From an uncultured Clostridium sp. (GTDB lineage: Bacteria; Bacillota; Clostridia; TANB77; CAG-508), in NCBI GenBank assembly GCA_948469315.1, contig CAOKLQ010000006.1:45336-109335 (forward strand): 64,000 bases of DNA, in the 5' to 3' direction. Shown here piece after piece: positions 35,584-45,000 of this stretch. The position numbers were made by a program, and so were the translations under genes. Numbering within the stretch: position 1 is the first letter of the stretch; every line of letters starts with the position of its first letter. The notes beneath the pieces were generated by a model. It worked only from the letters and a program-made list of their open reading frames with translations. It was not told the DNA's origin and ran no database searches.

Positions 35584-35967
35584 TTTTATACCTCCTATAT
35601 TTTTTATAGTATATCACTAAAAAAAGTTTTTTGCTATTATTTTCTGCTTTTTTATTAAAATTATTCACTATTTGCTATTTGATAATTACTTTAAATGTGT
35701 CACATAAATGGCAAAATTCCAACTTTGGACTAGATAGCTAAACTAAAATATTACACATATTTAAAAATATACCTAAAATTTTATTTGTCAAAATTTGTCG
35801 AATTATCAAATTGTAACTGCTATTTTTTATATATATCCTATTGACATTTTATGTAAATTGTAATATATTATTTATATTATTATTTGAAGACTATAAATAG
35901 TCTAAATGAATTTAATATGTATTTGTACCTTGAAAACTTTATTTATTTCCTAAAGGAGGATATTATT
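35584..35967. other. Gene-free AT-rich divergent region
   Basis: 384 bp between the aminopeptidase start and the secreted-protein start. Apart from the promoter at 35841 I see no gene, repeat or riboswitch. Confidence 0.6.
35841..35869 (+). promoter_or_regulatory. Promoter of the secreted protein gene
   Basis: TTGACA, 17-bp spacer TTTTATGTAAATTGTAA, TATATT. The spacer closely matches those at 5.2 and 5.6 kb. Confidence 0.7.
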
Positions 35968-36942
35968 ATGAAGAAAATCACACAGCGGTTTGTACCTTTT
36001 TTATTAGTTGCTGCAGTTTTTGTTATGTCTATTGTAGTACACATATCAGTAGTTGAAGCAAAAGTAATTGATGTTACTCCTATCACTCCATTTGCTGAAG
36101 AGATACATTATACTTTTGATAACATCCCAAGTCGAGTAGTATATTGTGATGGTCATACACCTGTGGTAAAACTTTATGTTAATGATCATTATTATGATAT
36201 AACACTTGATTCATTTGATAATATTTCTTGGGCTTGTTGTGATGATTATGGAACACTTTGGCTTCAAGAAAGTTCTGATTTGTATTGGACAAATTATGAA
36301 TTAGAAGGAGAAAATATGATTCCACATTTCTTTAATTCAGATATTGTTCTATATACTCACTTAAATTGTGCATATGGTTATAAATTCTACTCTTATGATT
36401 CTAATAAAGAAGAAATTCCATTGCCTACATTTGATGAGTTAAAAAATTACATCAAAAATGGAATCTCAGTTCCAGGTTCAAAACCTAAACCATCCAAACC
36501 AGACCCATATCCTACAGTAAATCCAGATAACAAACCTACAACAGATCCAAATCATTCTGCACAACCAACTCCTTCAACCCCACCTTCAGATTCTACGCAA
36601 AAGGTAACTTCCTCAGCGAAAAAAGTAGCTAAAATAAAAAAAGTTACTACTTCAAAAAATACTATTAAACTTATAAATAGTAATAATAAAGTTGTTAATA
36701 AAGTTACCTTTAATAAGAAAAAATCAACTCTTTCTTATAAAGGAAAGAAGATAAAAAAGGTTAAAGGAGTTTGGTTTACTAAAAAAGGTAAGTTACTATA
36801 TCTTAAAAAAAACTCTAAAGCTTACTATTTAAATGGTAAAAAAAGTAAGCTGATAAAATCTAAAGTTTTGCGTGTTAAAACATCTTCCAAGTTTGCAACT
36901 ACTCTAAAACTTAAAAGCGGTAAGAATTACAAACTTAACTAA
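35968..36942 (+). CDS. Secreted protein with Pro-rich linker and lysine-rich C-terminus
   Basis: 324 residues from the ATG after TAAAGGAGGATATTATT. A signal peptide (KITQRFVPFLLVAAVFVMSI, then VEAKV) is followed by a globular domain of about 120 residues rich in Asp, Tyr and Cys, a Pro/Ser/Thr linker (PGSKPKPSKPDPYPT), and a very basic beta-repeat region (STLSYKGKKIKKVKGVWFTK, YLKKNSKAYYLNGKKSKLIK). The tail could bind wall polymers or other anionic surfaces. Codon 7 is CGG in frame; a skip there would end the protein after a few residues, so this gene is a counter-example to universal shifting. Confidence 0.75.
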   Translation: MKKITQRFVPFLLVAAVFVMSIVVHISVVEAKVIDVTPITPFAEEIHYTFDNIPSRVVYCDGHTPVVKLYVNDHYYDITLDSFDNISWACCDDYGTLWLQESSDLYWTNYELEGENMIPHFFNSDIVLYTHLNCAYGYKFYSYDSNKEEIPLPTFDELKNYIKNGISVPGSKPKPSKPDPYPTVNPDNKPTTDPNHSAQPTPSTPPSDSTQKVTSSAKKVAKIKKVTTSKNTIKLINSNNKVVNKVTFNKKKSTLSYKGKKIKKVKGVWFTKKGKLLYLKKNSKAYYLNGKKSKLIKSKVLRVKTSSKFATTLKLKSGKNYKLN

Positions 36943-36978
36943 GTATTAACAGTTGTTATGCATATTAAATTCAAAAAC

Positions 36979-37011
36979 AAAAAGAGCCTAGATATTTCTA
37001 GGTTCTTTTTT
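36979..37011. terminator. Bidirectional terminator between convergent genes
   Basis: AAAGAGCCTAGA and TCTAGGTTCTTT pair with one G-U, flanked by A and T runs. Serves the secreted-protein gene and the adhesin gene. Confidence 0.8.
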
Positions 37012-37029
37012 TATTTTTTATACCTATTT

Positions 37030-40000
37030 CTATAGGACTTTTTTCTTGATTAGGTATATTCCTCCTGCAAGAATTAAACCTGATGTTGTTATTATTATTG
37101 CTAGAATTGTTATGTTGTAATTTTTTTCATCTCCAAATGGTTGTACTATTTGTATGTTTTGTGCTGAACTTGAATCTGGTTCAAAATTTAGTGTGGTTGT
37201 AGGCTCTTTTGGATTTCCTAAGTCTCCTGGGATTGATAGAACTAGATAGTTACCATTTTCACTTGTCATATTTTCTTTTACTGGTATTCCTCTATTTCCT
37301 ATATCTGATAATAGTATTTCATTGTAATTTCCTTTTAAGGTTATTCCATCTGATTGTACTTGAGTTGTATGATAACTTCTTCTTCCAGCACTATTTGTTG
37401 ATTCTATTATTTCTACATAGTTATCATATGCCATTTGGTCATTTACATCATTTTGTGATAATATCTTTGTTTGTGTTAAATATACTTCTTCTGATAAATC
37501 TCCTGGTTTTAAATCTTTATTTAACTTTATTGCTATTAGTTTTGTTGTTACCGTATTATAATAGTCTTTAGAAGCTTCATCTAGATAACTTTCCATACTT
37601 GTTGCTTCTGACCAATAATAGTTATTTAATTTATCATTTTCTTCTACATTTGGTGCAGCTTTTTCATTTTCATCATATGTCAAATTATTATCTGTATAAT
37701 CTATTACTTTGTCTGCTTTCGTAGTTATAATGTCTTGCTCTTCTCTATGTATACCATAGTCATAGAATTTTCTTGTTCCTATAATTGAAGATTTATTATC
37801 TATATCTAATTTAGTTTCTCCTGGATTATAATCTACTTCTCCTGTGTTTTCTACTTTTATTTTATATGTTACTGTTAGTTTAGATCCATAGATTAAGTTT
37901 TCATCTACTATTGGTTGTACATATCTGTCTGTCCAAGATATACCTTTTGCTCCTTGTGTTCCATCTATTATTGTTGATCCATCTGTTGCTGTTATTGTTA
38001 CATGATCTACATTTTTTGTTATTGTTAATTCTGAACGTGGTCTTTCTGCTAGTCCTAAATTCATGTTTTCAATTTCATATTTCTCTTCATTTGTATTTTT
38101 ATTTCCATTATCTCTTATTGGTACACAAAATCTTGCTGTTGTTGATTTGTTTTGGAATATCTTCCTATCCCCTTCTTCTACATTTTCATAATCTTCTAAT
38201 TTTACTGCAGATGAGTTTGTTAATGTTCTTCCACTTCCATAATTTTCAGTTGTCATTTTGGTTTCTTCATCTTTTGCAATAGATTTATTTTTTATATTCG
38301 CACTTCTGTACCAATATTTGTCTTCTCCTTCAGTAGATTTAGTTTCTGCATCTACTGCTATTGATGTATCATAGTTAATTTTTGTTGTGTCTATTGTAGA
38401 TTTATAGTCTTGTGCATTGTAAATTCCCGTTTTTCCATCTCCATATGTAAACTTAACTACATAATTATTACTTGGTATGAATCCGCTTATTGTATATTCT
38501 CCATTTTCGTTAGATATTACCGCTGATTCTTTCCAGTTTCTTTCATTATAAACCTTCATTGGAGCCTGGCTATCTATTTCATATAATTCTACTGTAACAC
38601 CTTGAATCTTCTTGTCTCCATTTTCCTTTTTATATTCGCCATTACCTAATCTAGTTTTTGACTCATTATTTTCTACTTCTTCTTGTTTTGTTGCATCTTC
38701 AAATACTATTCCTGATAAAGCTCTTGAATTTCCATCTTTTTTAAGTTGTATTCCTATTGCACGACTTGTATCGTCTTCTTTAAGTATTTCTTCTTTTTGA
38801 TCTGTATTTGCATTTACATAATCGCCTATTTTAAAACTTCCTGCATTTGAATCTTCATCTATTTTACCTGCATTTGGATTTCCTTCTCCATGTCCATTAT
38901 TATATATATCTCCATCATATGTTGATCTATAACTTGCTATTTCTGCAATTGTATTAAATGTTATCATGCTTTGACTATCATTTTCTAATGCTTCTTGTAT
39001 TGTTTTTCTATTTAAGTGTAATCTTATTTTGATTGTACATGCATCCTCTGCATTTGTTGATATTAATTTTCCTCTAAAATCTATATTAATTCCCTTAAAT
39101 CCTGGTACTCCTAAAATCTGTGTACTTTCTAGTCCATTTGGTATCTCAATAACATCAAATCTCTCATCATAATATAAGTTTATATTATTTAAAATTCCGT
39201 TAAATTTATCTGCTGACGTATTATTTATTGTTATTTCGTAATTTACCCAAACACTTAATTCTTTATTATTATCATTTTCATCTGTATAGTTATAGTCTGA
39301 CGCTTTAAAATATACATCTTGATTTTCAAGTTTTTTAGATATTCCTCCATTATTTATATTATTTAATGTTTGTTTTACATTATTTATAGATATATCCATT
39401 GAAACAAGTTTATTTGTTAGCTCTAAGTCAAAATCTCTTTTTACTAAACCTAAATTTACATTTTCTTTATATGTTGTGTCTACATTTATTTTCCCATCTT
39501 GACTATCCCATCCATTAGATCCTGTACAAGAACTTATGTTATATTCTCCATTTGGACCTTTTCCTTCTGCTACTTTTTTATACTCATCATTTTTCAAAGT
39601 GTATTGTGTACTATTTGCAGAATTTATTGTTGTAAATTTACTGTTGAAATTTGCTCTATTCTTATCTCCTTCTGTTGCATATGATGCAGTTGGATCATTT
39701 TCTTTATTTAAATCTCTCTTATTTGCATTATATGCTACATTTTCATACTCTTGCCCATTGTATGTAAAACGTATGCGGTATGGGGTTGAAATATCCTCAT
39801 TCCCTACTATGTTTCCTTCTGAATCTATTGTTATTTCTCTTGCTGGTAAATGTGTAAATGTGTATTCTCCTTTATTATTAGTATATATCACAGTTGGATA
39901 TAACTCCTTCGTTGCTTTATCTTGTATATATGGTATACCTTCAATCCATTCATCAGCTACATTATTTCCGTTTGTATATAATAATTCTACTTTAACATTT

Positions 40001-42033
40001 TCTGCCATTGTATCATTTTCTTTTTCTTCTGCATTAAGTAATGCATTTCCTGGATCTGTCGTTTTTCCTTCTTTACTAAGAGTTTTTTCATCTATAAATA
40101 CTCTTCCTTTTATTTCGTATCCTGTACGTTGTCTACTAGGTGGTAGTGAATTAGTACCACTTATACTGTTTTGTGTATATGCAATATCTTTAGGATTAAC
40201 TTTTACTTCAAATTCTAAATATATATCATGATATGGTATGTAATTACTTGTGCATCCATCTAAAAATACATTGGGAGGACTTATAGTTAGTGTATTATCA
40301 CTATTATTTATTACTTCTCCTCCAGAGGCAGATTTATAAATTAATCCATTTCCAAACTTATCTTCAAGACTATAAGTTAAACATGTTGAATTTTCTCCTA
40401 TTGAATAATATCTTATACAATATATTAATATATCTCCATTCATCACTGTTGGATTTGAAGCATTTAAATTATATGTAAATCTTCCTTTTTCTCCTACTGC
40501 AATATTATTGTTAACTGAAACAATAGGTTCTGTTAATTCTCTTTCTATTGTTTTACCTTCAGCATCTTTAGTAATTATTTTATGTAGGAATTTTAAATGT
40601 GCACTATCATCTCTTTGCGTTTTAGAATCATTGTTTGTAACTTCTATTTTAGTAGCATTTTTATCTCCAGTAACCTTAAATTTAATAGATGCATCTACAA
40701 AACTTGGCTTTTCTGATAAACATGCTTCTATAGTAGTATTATTAAACGCTTTTGCAACATTAGCTTTCATTATATTGCCTTCTTTTTCCCATATATTTGC
40801 ATCACCTACAAATTCTAAATTACTATTATAATAATCATATACATATCCATTATTAATTACCTTCTTTGAAGTTCCATCTGTCATTTTTTGTGAGTCTGAT
40901 TCATCTAATGTAAGATCAGCATCTCCATTTCCTATATTATATACTCTTATTTTGTATGTTATTATATCTCCATATGCAAAATTTATATTATTAGTATTTT
41001 GTTTTGTTAAATTATATCTATCACTTGCCATTACTTCTTTACTTGTATTAACAGTTACTGCAGGTTCTGTACTATTATTCCATTTACTTCCATTTTGGTG
41101 CTCTATATTAGTTATGTATTTTGTTGTTATAAGACGAGGAGCAGCAAGTTTAATTACTTCACTAGTATCCTCATCTTTTTCATAAGCCTCATCTGTGTGT
41201 ATAGCGATTAATTTTTGTCCTGAAGAATCTACTGGATTATTATCTACATATCCTGTTCCAATATAATTGATGTAATCAGCATAATACCAATAACCTGTTA
41301 CTTCCATCTTTATTTTTATTCCTCTTATGCCATTTAATTCATTCTTTGGAACATTTATATAGAAATCTTTATTTTTTTCTATTTCTCCAATATAAGTTAT
41401 ATTACACTTTATTTCATCTGTTTCTGCATCTATAATTTCTATTACATCACTTAAAAAAGCTTCCCCATTTGTTCCTCCCTTATAGTCAACTTTAATAGGT
41501 CCTATTTTATAATTATCTCCATCTAATTCACTTTTGGCTTTACTTGATTTAATAGTTATTTCAGGTTTAATATACTCTCCTACTGTTGTATTATTCCATT
41601 TAGAATATTCCACCTCAGTTCCAGTATTTGCTTCTGAAGCCCATAATATCCTTTGTTGTTTATATGTATCTCCTTCACATTCCCATAATAATTTTGCTAA
41701 TTTTCTTTCATTTTCATCATTAGATTTAGTTATATATCTATCTTTATTAGTCTTCTTATAATAGTAAATTGGATTTCCCTTACTATTTCCATATAAACTC
41801 CCATTTTTTTCTCTACAAAAAATATTATAAGTTATTCCTTCAATATTTTCTTCTCTATGAATTACATCTGATTTTACATCTTCTGAATATGAAATTGTAA
41901 AATCATACTTATTGTTTTTAATATCATCTAATGAAACGTTAACTGCTTTAACAATATATCGAAAAAAAAGTATTGAAAATACTATAAAAATAGTTAATAA
42001 TGTTAATAATTTTATCTTACTTTTTAATTTCAT
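37030..42033 (-). CDS. Giant surface protein with SdrD-type B domains
   Basis: 1667 residues. The N-terminal helix (LLTLLTIFIVFSILFFRYIV) is the export signal. The body is beta-sandwich repeats: two SdrD/Cna-B-like modules are visible (KGRVFIDEKTLSKEGKTTDP with GEYTFTHLPARE; LSGIVFEDATKQEEVENNES with GEYTISGFIPSNNY), each followed by a long linker. The C-terminus is ILAIIITTSGLILAGGIYLI plus KKKVL, a sorting-signal-like anchor without a clear LPxTG. It is likely an adhesin or stalk. Stop and start are 17 nt from the related gene upstream, so the two form an operon. Confidence 0.85.
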   Translation of the reverse strand: MKLKSKIKLLTLLTIFIVFSILFFRYIVKAVNVSLDDIKNNKYDFTISYSEDVKSDVIHREENIEGITYNIFCREKNGSLYGNSKGNPIYYYKKTNKDRYITKSNDENERKLAKLLWECEGDTYKQQRILWASEANTGTEVEYSKWNNTTVGEYIKPEITIKSSKAKSELDGDNYKIGPIKVDYKGGTNGEAFLSDVIEIIDAETDEIKCNITYIGEIEKNKDFYINVPKNELNGIRGIKIKMEVTGYWYYADYINYIGTGYVDNNPVDSSGQKLIAIHTDEAYEKDEDTSEVIKLAAPRLITTKYITNIEHQNGSKWNNSTEPAVTVNTSKEVMASDRYNLTKQNTNNINFAYGDIITYKIRVYNIGNGDADLTLDESDSQKMTDGTSKKVINNGYVYDYYNSNLEFVGDANIWEKEGNIMKANVAKAFNNTTIEACLSEKPSFVDASIKFKVTGDKNATKIEVTNNDSKTQRDDSAHLKFLHKIITKDAEGKTIERELTEPIVSVNNNIAVGEKGRFTYNLNASNPTVMNGDILIYCIRYYSIGENSTCLTYSLEDKFGNGLIYKSASGGEVINNSDNTLTISPPNVFLDGCTSNYIPYHDIYLEFEVKVNPKDIAYTQNSISGTNSLPPSRQRTGYEIKGRVFIDEKTLSKEGKTTDPGNALLNAEEKENDTMAENVKVELLYTNGNNVADEWIEGIPYIQDKATKELYPTVIYTNNKGEYTFTHLPAREITIDSEGNIVGNEDISTPYRIRFTYNGQEYENVAYNANKRDLNKENDPTASYATEGDKNRANFNSKFTTINSANSTQYTLKNDEYKKVAEGKGPNGEYNISSCTGSNGWDSQDGKINVDTTYKENVNLGLVKRDFDLELTNKLVSMDISINNVKQTLNNINNGGISKKLENQDVYFKASDYNYTDENDNNKELSVWVNYEITINNTSADKFNGILNNINLYYDERFDVIEIPNGLESTQILGVPGFKGINIDFRGKLISTNAEDACTIKIRLHLNRKTIQEALENDSQSMITFNTIAEIASYRSTYDGDIYNNGHGEGNPNAGKIDEDSNAGSFKIGDYVNANTDQKEEILKEDDTSRAIGIQLKKDGNSRALSGIVFEDATKQEEVENNESKTRLGNGEYKKENGDKKIQGVTVELYEIDSQAPMKVYNERNWKESAVISNENGEYTISGFIPSNNYVVKFTYGDGKTGIYNAQDYKSTIDTTKINYDTSIAVDAETKSTEGEDKYWYRSANIKNKSIAKDEETKMTTENYGSGRTLTNSSAVKLEDYENVEEGDRKIFQNKSTTARFCVPIRDNGNKNTNEEKYEIENMNLGLAERPRSELTITKNVDHVTITATDGSTIIDGTQGAKGISWTDRYVQPIVDENLIYGSKLTVTYKIKVENTGEVDYNPGETKLDIDNKSSIIGTRKFYDYGIHREEQDIITTKADKVIDYTDNNLTYDENEKAAPNVEENDKLNNYYWSEATSMESYLDEASKDYYNTVTTKLIAIKLNKDLKPGDLSEEVYLTQTKILSQNDVNDQMAYDNYVEIIESTNSAGRRSYHTTQVQSDGITLKGNYNEILLSDIGNRGIPVKENMTSENGNYLVLSIPGDLGNPKEPTTTLNFEPDSSSAQNIQIVQPFGDEKNYNITILAIIITTSGLILAGGIYLIKKKVL

Positions 42034-42050
42034 ATTCTCCCTCCTTTCTT

Positions 42051-45000
42051 CTAAATTTTTAATACTCTTTTGTTTAATTCATATGCGCCTATACATATTA
42101 GAGTCATTATTGTTAAAGTTAATGTTATATATGTTATAGGTCCACCTGTTTTTAGTCCTAGTATTACATTTGCTGTTGAAATATCATCTTCTCCTTCTTT
42201 ATTATTTCCTGGTATTGAGTCACTATCTTCTTCACCGAATTCATTATATATATCTGCTATTTCTGCAGTGTTGGCATATATTCCATTATCACTTTCTGTC
42301 ATACTTTTTGTTAATACTAATGTTATACTAGCACTTTCGCCTGGATTTATTATTGTATCTGCTAATGCTTTTGTTTCTATATTTTGTCCTGATGTATACC
42401 AGTCTTTATTTAACTCTGTGCTAAAATCAAATTCTTTTGGTATATAATCTACTATTTTTGTAGCGGTTCCTGGTATATCTCCTTCATTTGTTACTGTTAT
42501 CTCATATTTTATTGCTAAATTTGTACTATTTATGTATTTATAGTCTAAATCTATTTTTGCAAGTTTAGTATCATATGCTTTTGTACTTGTTGCTTTTGTA
42601 TTTGCCATTGATATTTGTATTACTTTTTTATCTAAGCTTAAATCGAAGTTTGAGCCTTCTACTAAACCTATATTTATATTTGCTATACTCCTATCTATTA
42701 TCGTTATTATATCTGTTGTTCCTACTTCTTTATTATTAAATGTCCCTTTTACTACATTTGAACTTATACTTTCTTCTATTCCTTCTTTTTGATATGCTGT
42801 TAATAAATATCTGCTTGTATCATATTCAAATATTACTGTATATTTTCCATCTTCTAATTTTTCTAATATGTATGTTCCATCTTCTTTTGTTGTTGTTTGT
42901 GCTTTTTGAGTTCCATTTTGATCTATCGCTTTTACTGTTATTCCAGATAGCTTTATTTCATCCTTATTCATACTTCCATCCTTGTTTTTGTCTAGCCATG
43001 CAGTTCCTGATATTTTGTATGTTTTTGATATTGGAGGAATATCTGGATTGTCTGGATCTACTGGCTTTTCTGGATCTTCCTTTTCATCTGTCATGTTTGC
43101 TTCTATAATATATGAAAATTCCTTTTTGAACTTGATCTTCTCAATATTAGTTATTACTTGCACTTCTCTATCTTCATATAATTCTAATTTTTCATAAACT
43201 TTACACTGTATATGTATTATCTTTGAACTGTTAGGTTCTATCTCAACATACGCAGCTATGCTGTTATTTGAATTACTATAATTTAAGTCTTCCTTTGGAA
43301 TATTTTTATTATCAATATTAACACTTTCATATATTAGTTCATCTGCTATATTCATTCTTATAAAGTCTTTAAAGGTAACATCCCCTTGGTTCTTAATCTC
43401 AAAAGTATACTGTATTTCTTCTCCAGCTTTTATGTATTCTCCCTTGTTACTTATTACTGTTGCTGTAGCATTAATATCATATACATTTACACTAGCAACA
43501 TTACTATATTGTTTCATATCTTCATATTCAACAATAGCGTAAATATTCCCTGAACTTCCTAAGTTAGGTGATTTTACAAAAATAGTTATAACATCTTCTT
43601 CTACCTTATCTATTGTTGTTATTATTTCTCTATTTCTTTCATCATAAAAAAATTTAGTAGTATCTAATTCATCATCATTAATATATACTTTTTCAATTTC
43701 AATATTATCTGGTATTTTAATTTTTATTGTTATATTTTCTATATCGTTTTCTTGCTTTGATAATTTTAATTGAAATTTATATCTATTACTAATTATAATA
43801 TCTTTTTTAGTTCCTAATTCCATAGACATATTTAATATTGACTTTTCTATATTATTTTCTATTTTATCTGAAGATACTATTTGTTCATTTTGACTTATTT
43901 CTACTTGTATTACAGTTTTTTGGTTAACTTTTGGATTTAAATAAAAATTAACGGTTTTGGTTTCATTCTTTTCAATCTTACCTATGTTTATGTCTACATT
44001 CTTTATATTTAAGTCTTCTATGTATTCTCCTTGATTAATTTCATCTTCTGCTTCTTTGTATTGTGTATATACCATTCCTTCAGGCACCTTTGCATTTACC
44101 TTCACATTCTCAGCATCTTCTGTTCCCTTATTTGTTACTGTCACTGTATATGTTACAACTTGTCCAGTATAAACAGTTCCGTCTACTGTATTATCCTCTA
44201 ATGTTGCCTCTAATATTGCTCCTTCTCCTGTTGTTAAGCTTACTTTTGTTGCTTCTTCTGTGTTTACTACATTTTTTCTATTATTTTCTTGTGCTACTGA
44301 ATATGTTGCTACATTTGTATTTTGTATTGATGCTATTTGCCCTTGATCTTTTTTGCCTTCTTCATATTCTACTTTGTATGATGATATCGCTTTTGCTCCA
44401 TAGTTTAAGTTTTCTGGTAATTCTACATCGTATGTAAAGTTAAGTTCTCTTGCTTGATTTATATCTTCGTTTACTACTATTAAATATGATTTTGAATTTT
44501 GGGTTATTTGGTTTGTCCATCCATTTTTCTCATTTTCTAAATCAGATGTTGCATTTAGGTTTTCGCTATAATATACAGTGCAATCTATTTGTTCTATAGA
44601 ATTTATTGCTTCTATTAATTTTGTATCTATTGTTGAACCATATTTATCTTGTTTTGTTGGAATTGTTCCTATTACTTTTACATTGCTTATGGTATTATTT
44701 GTATTGTTTATTATTGTTTGTTTATATGTTGCTATTTGGCTTTGCATATTTCTTTCTAATTCTACTTCTTCTTGCTTACTTTCTAAAGATGTTGCAGTTT
44801 TTCCTGTTAATTTATTTGTTACACTGTTTAGTGCTATTACTCCTGTTGGTGCTACTATGTTTGTATTAACACTTGAGATGCCTTCATTTTCTAAATCTAT
44901 CATCTTTTCATTTGTAACTTTCATTATTACTTGTGTTTGTTTATTTGTTGCAGTTTTGTTTAAATTTAAATCTGTATTTAATATTATAGTTATTCCTTTG

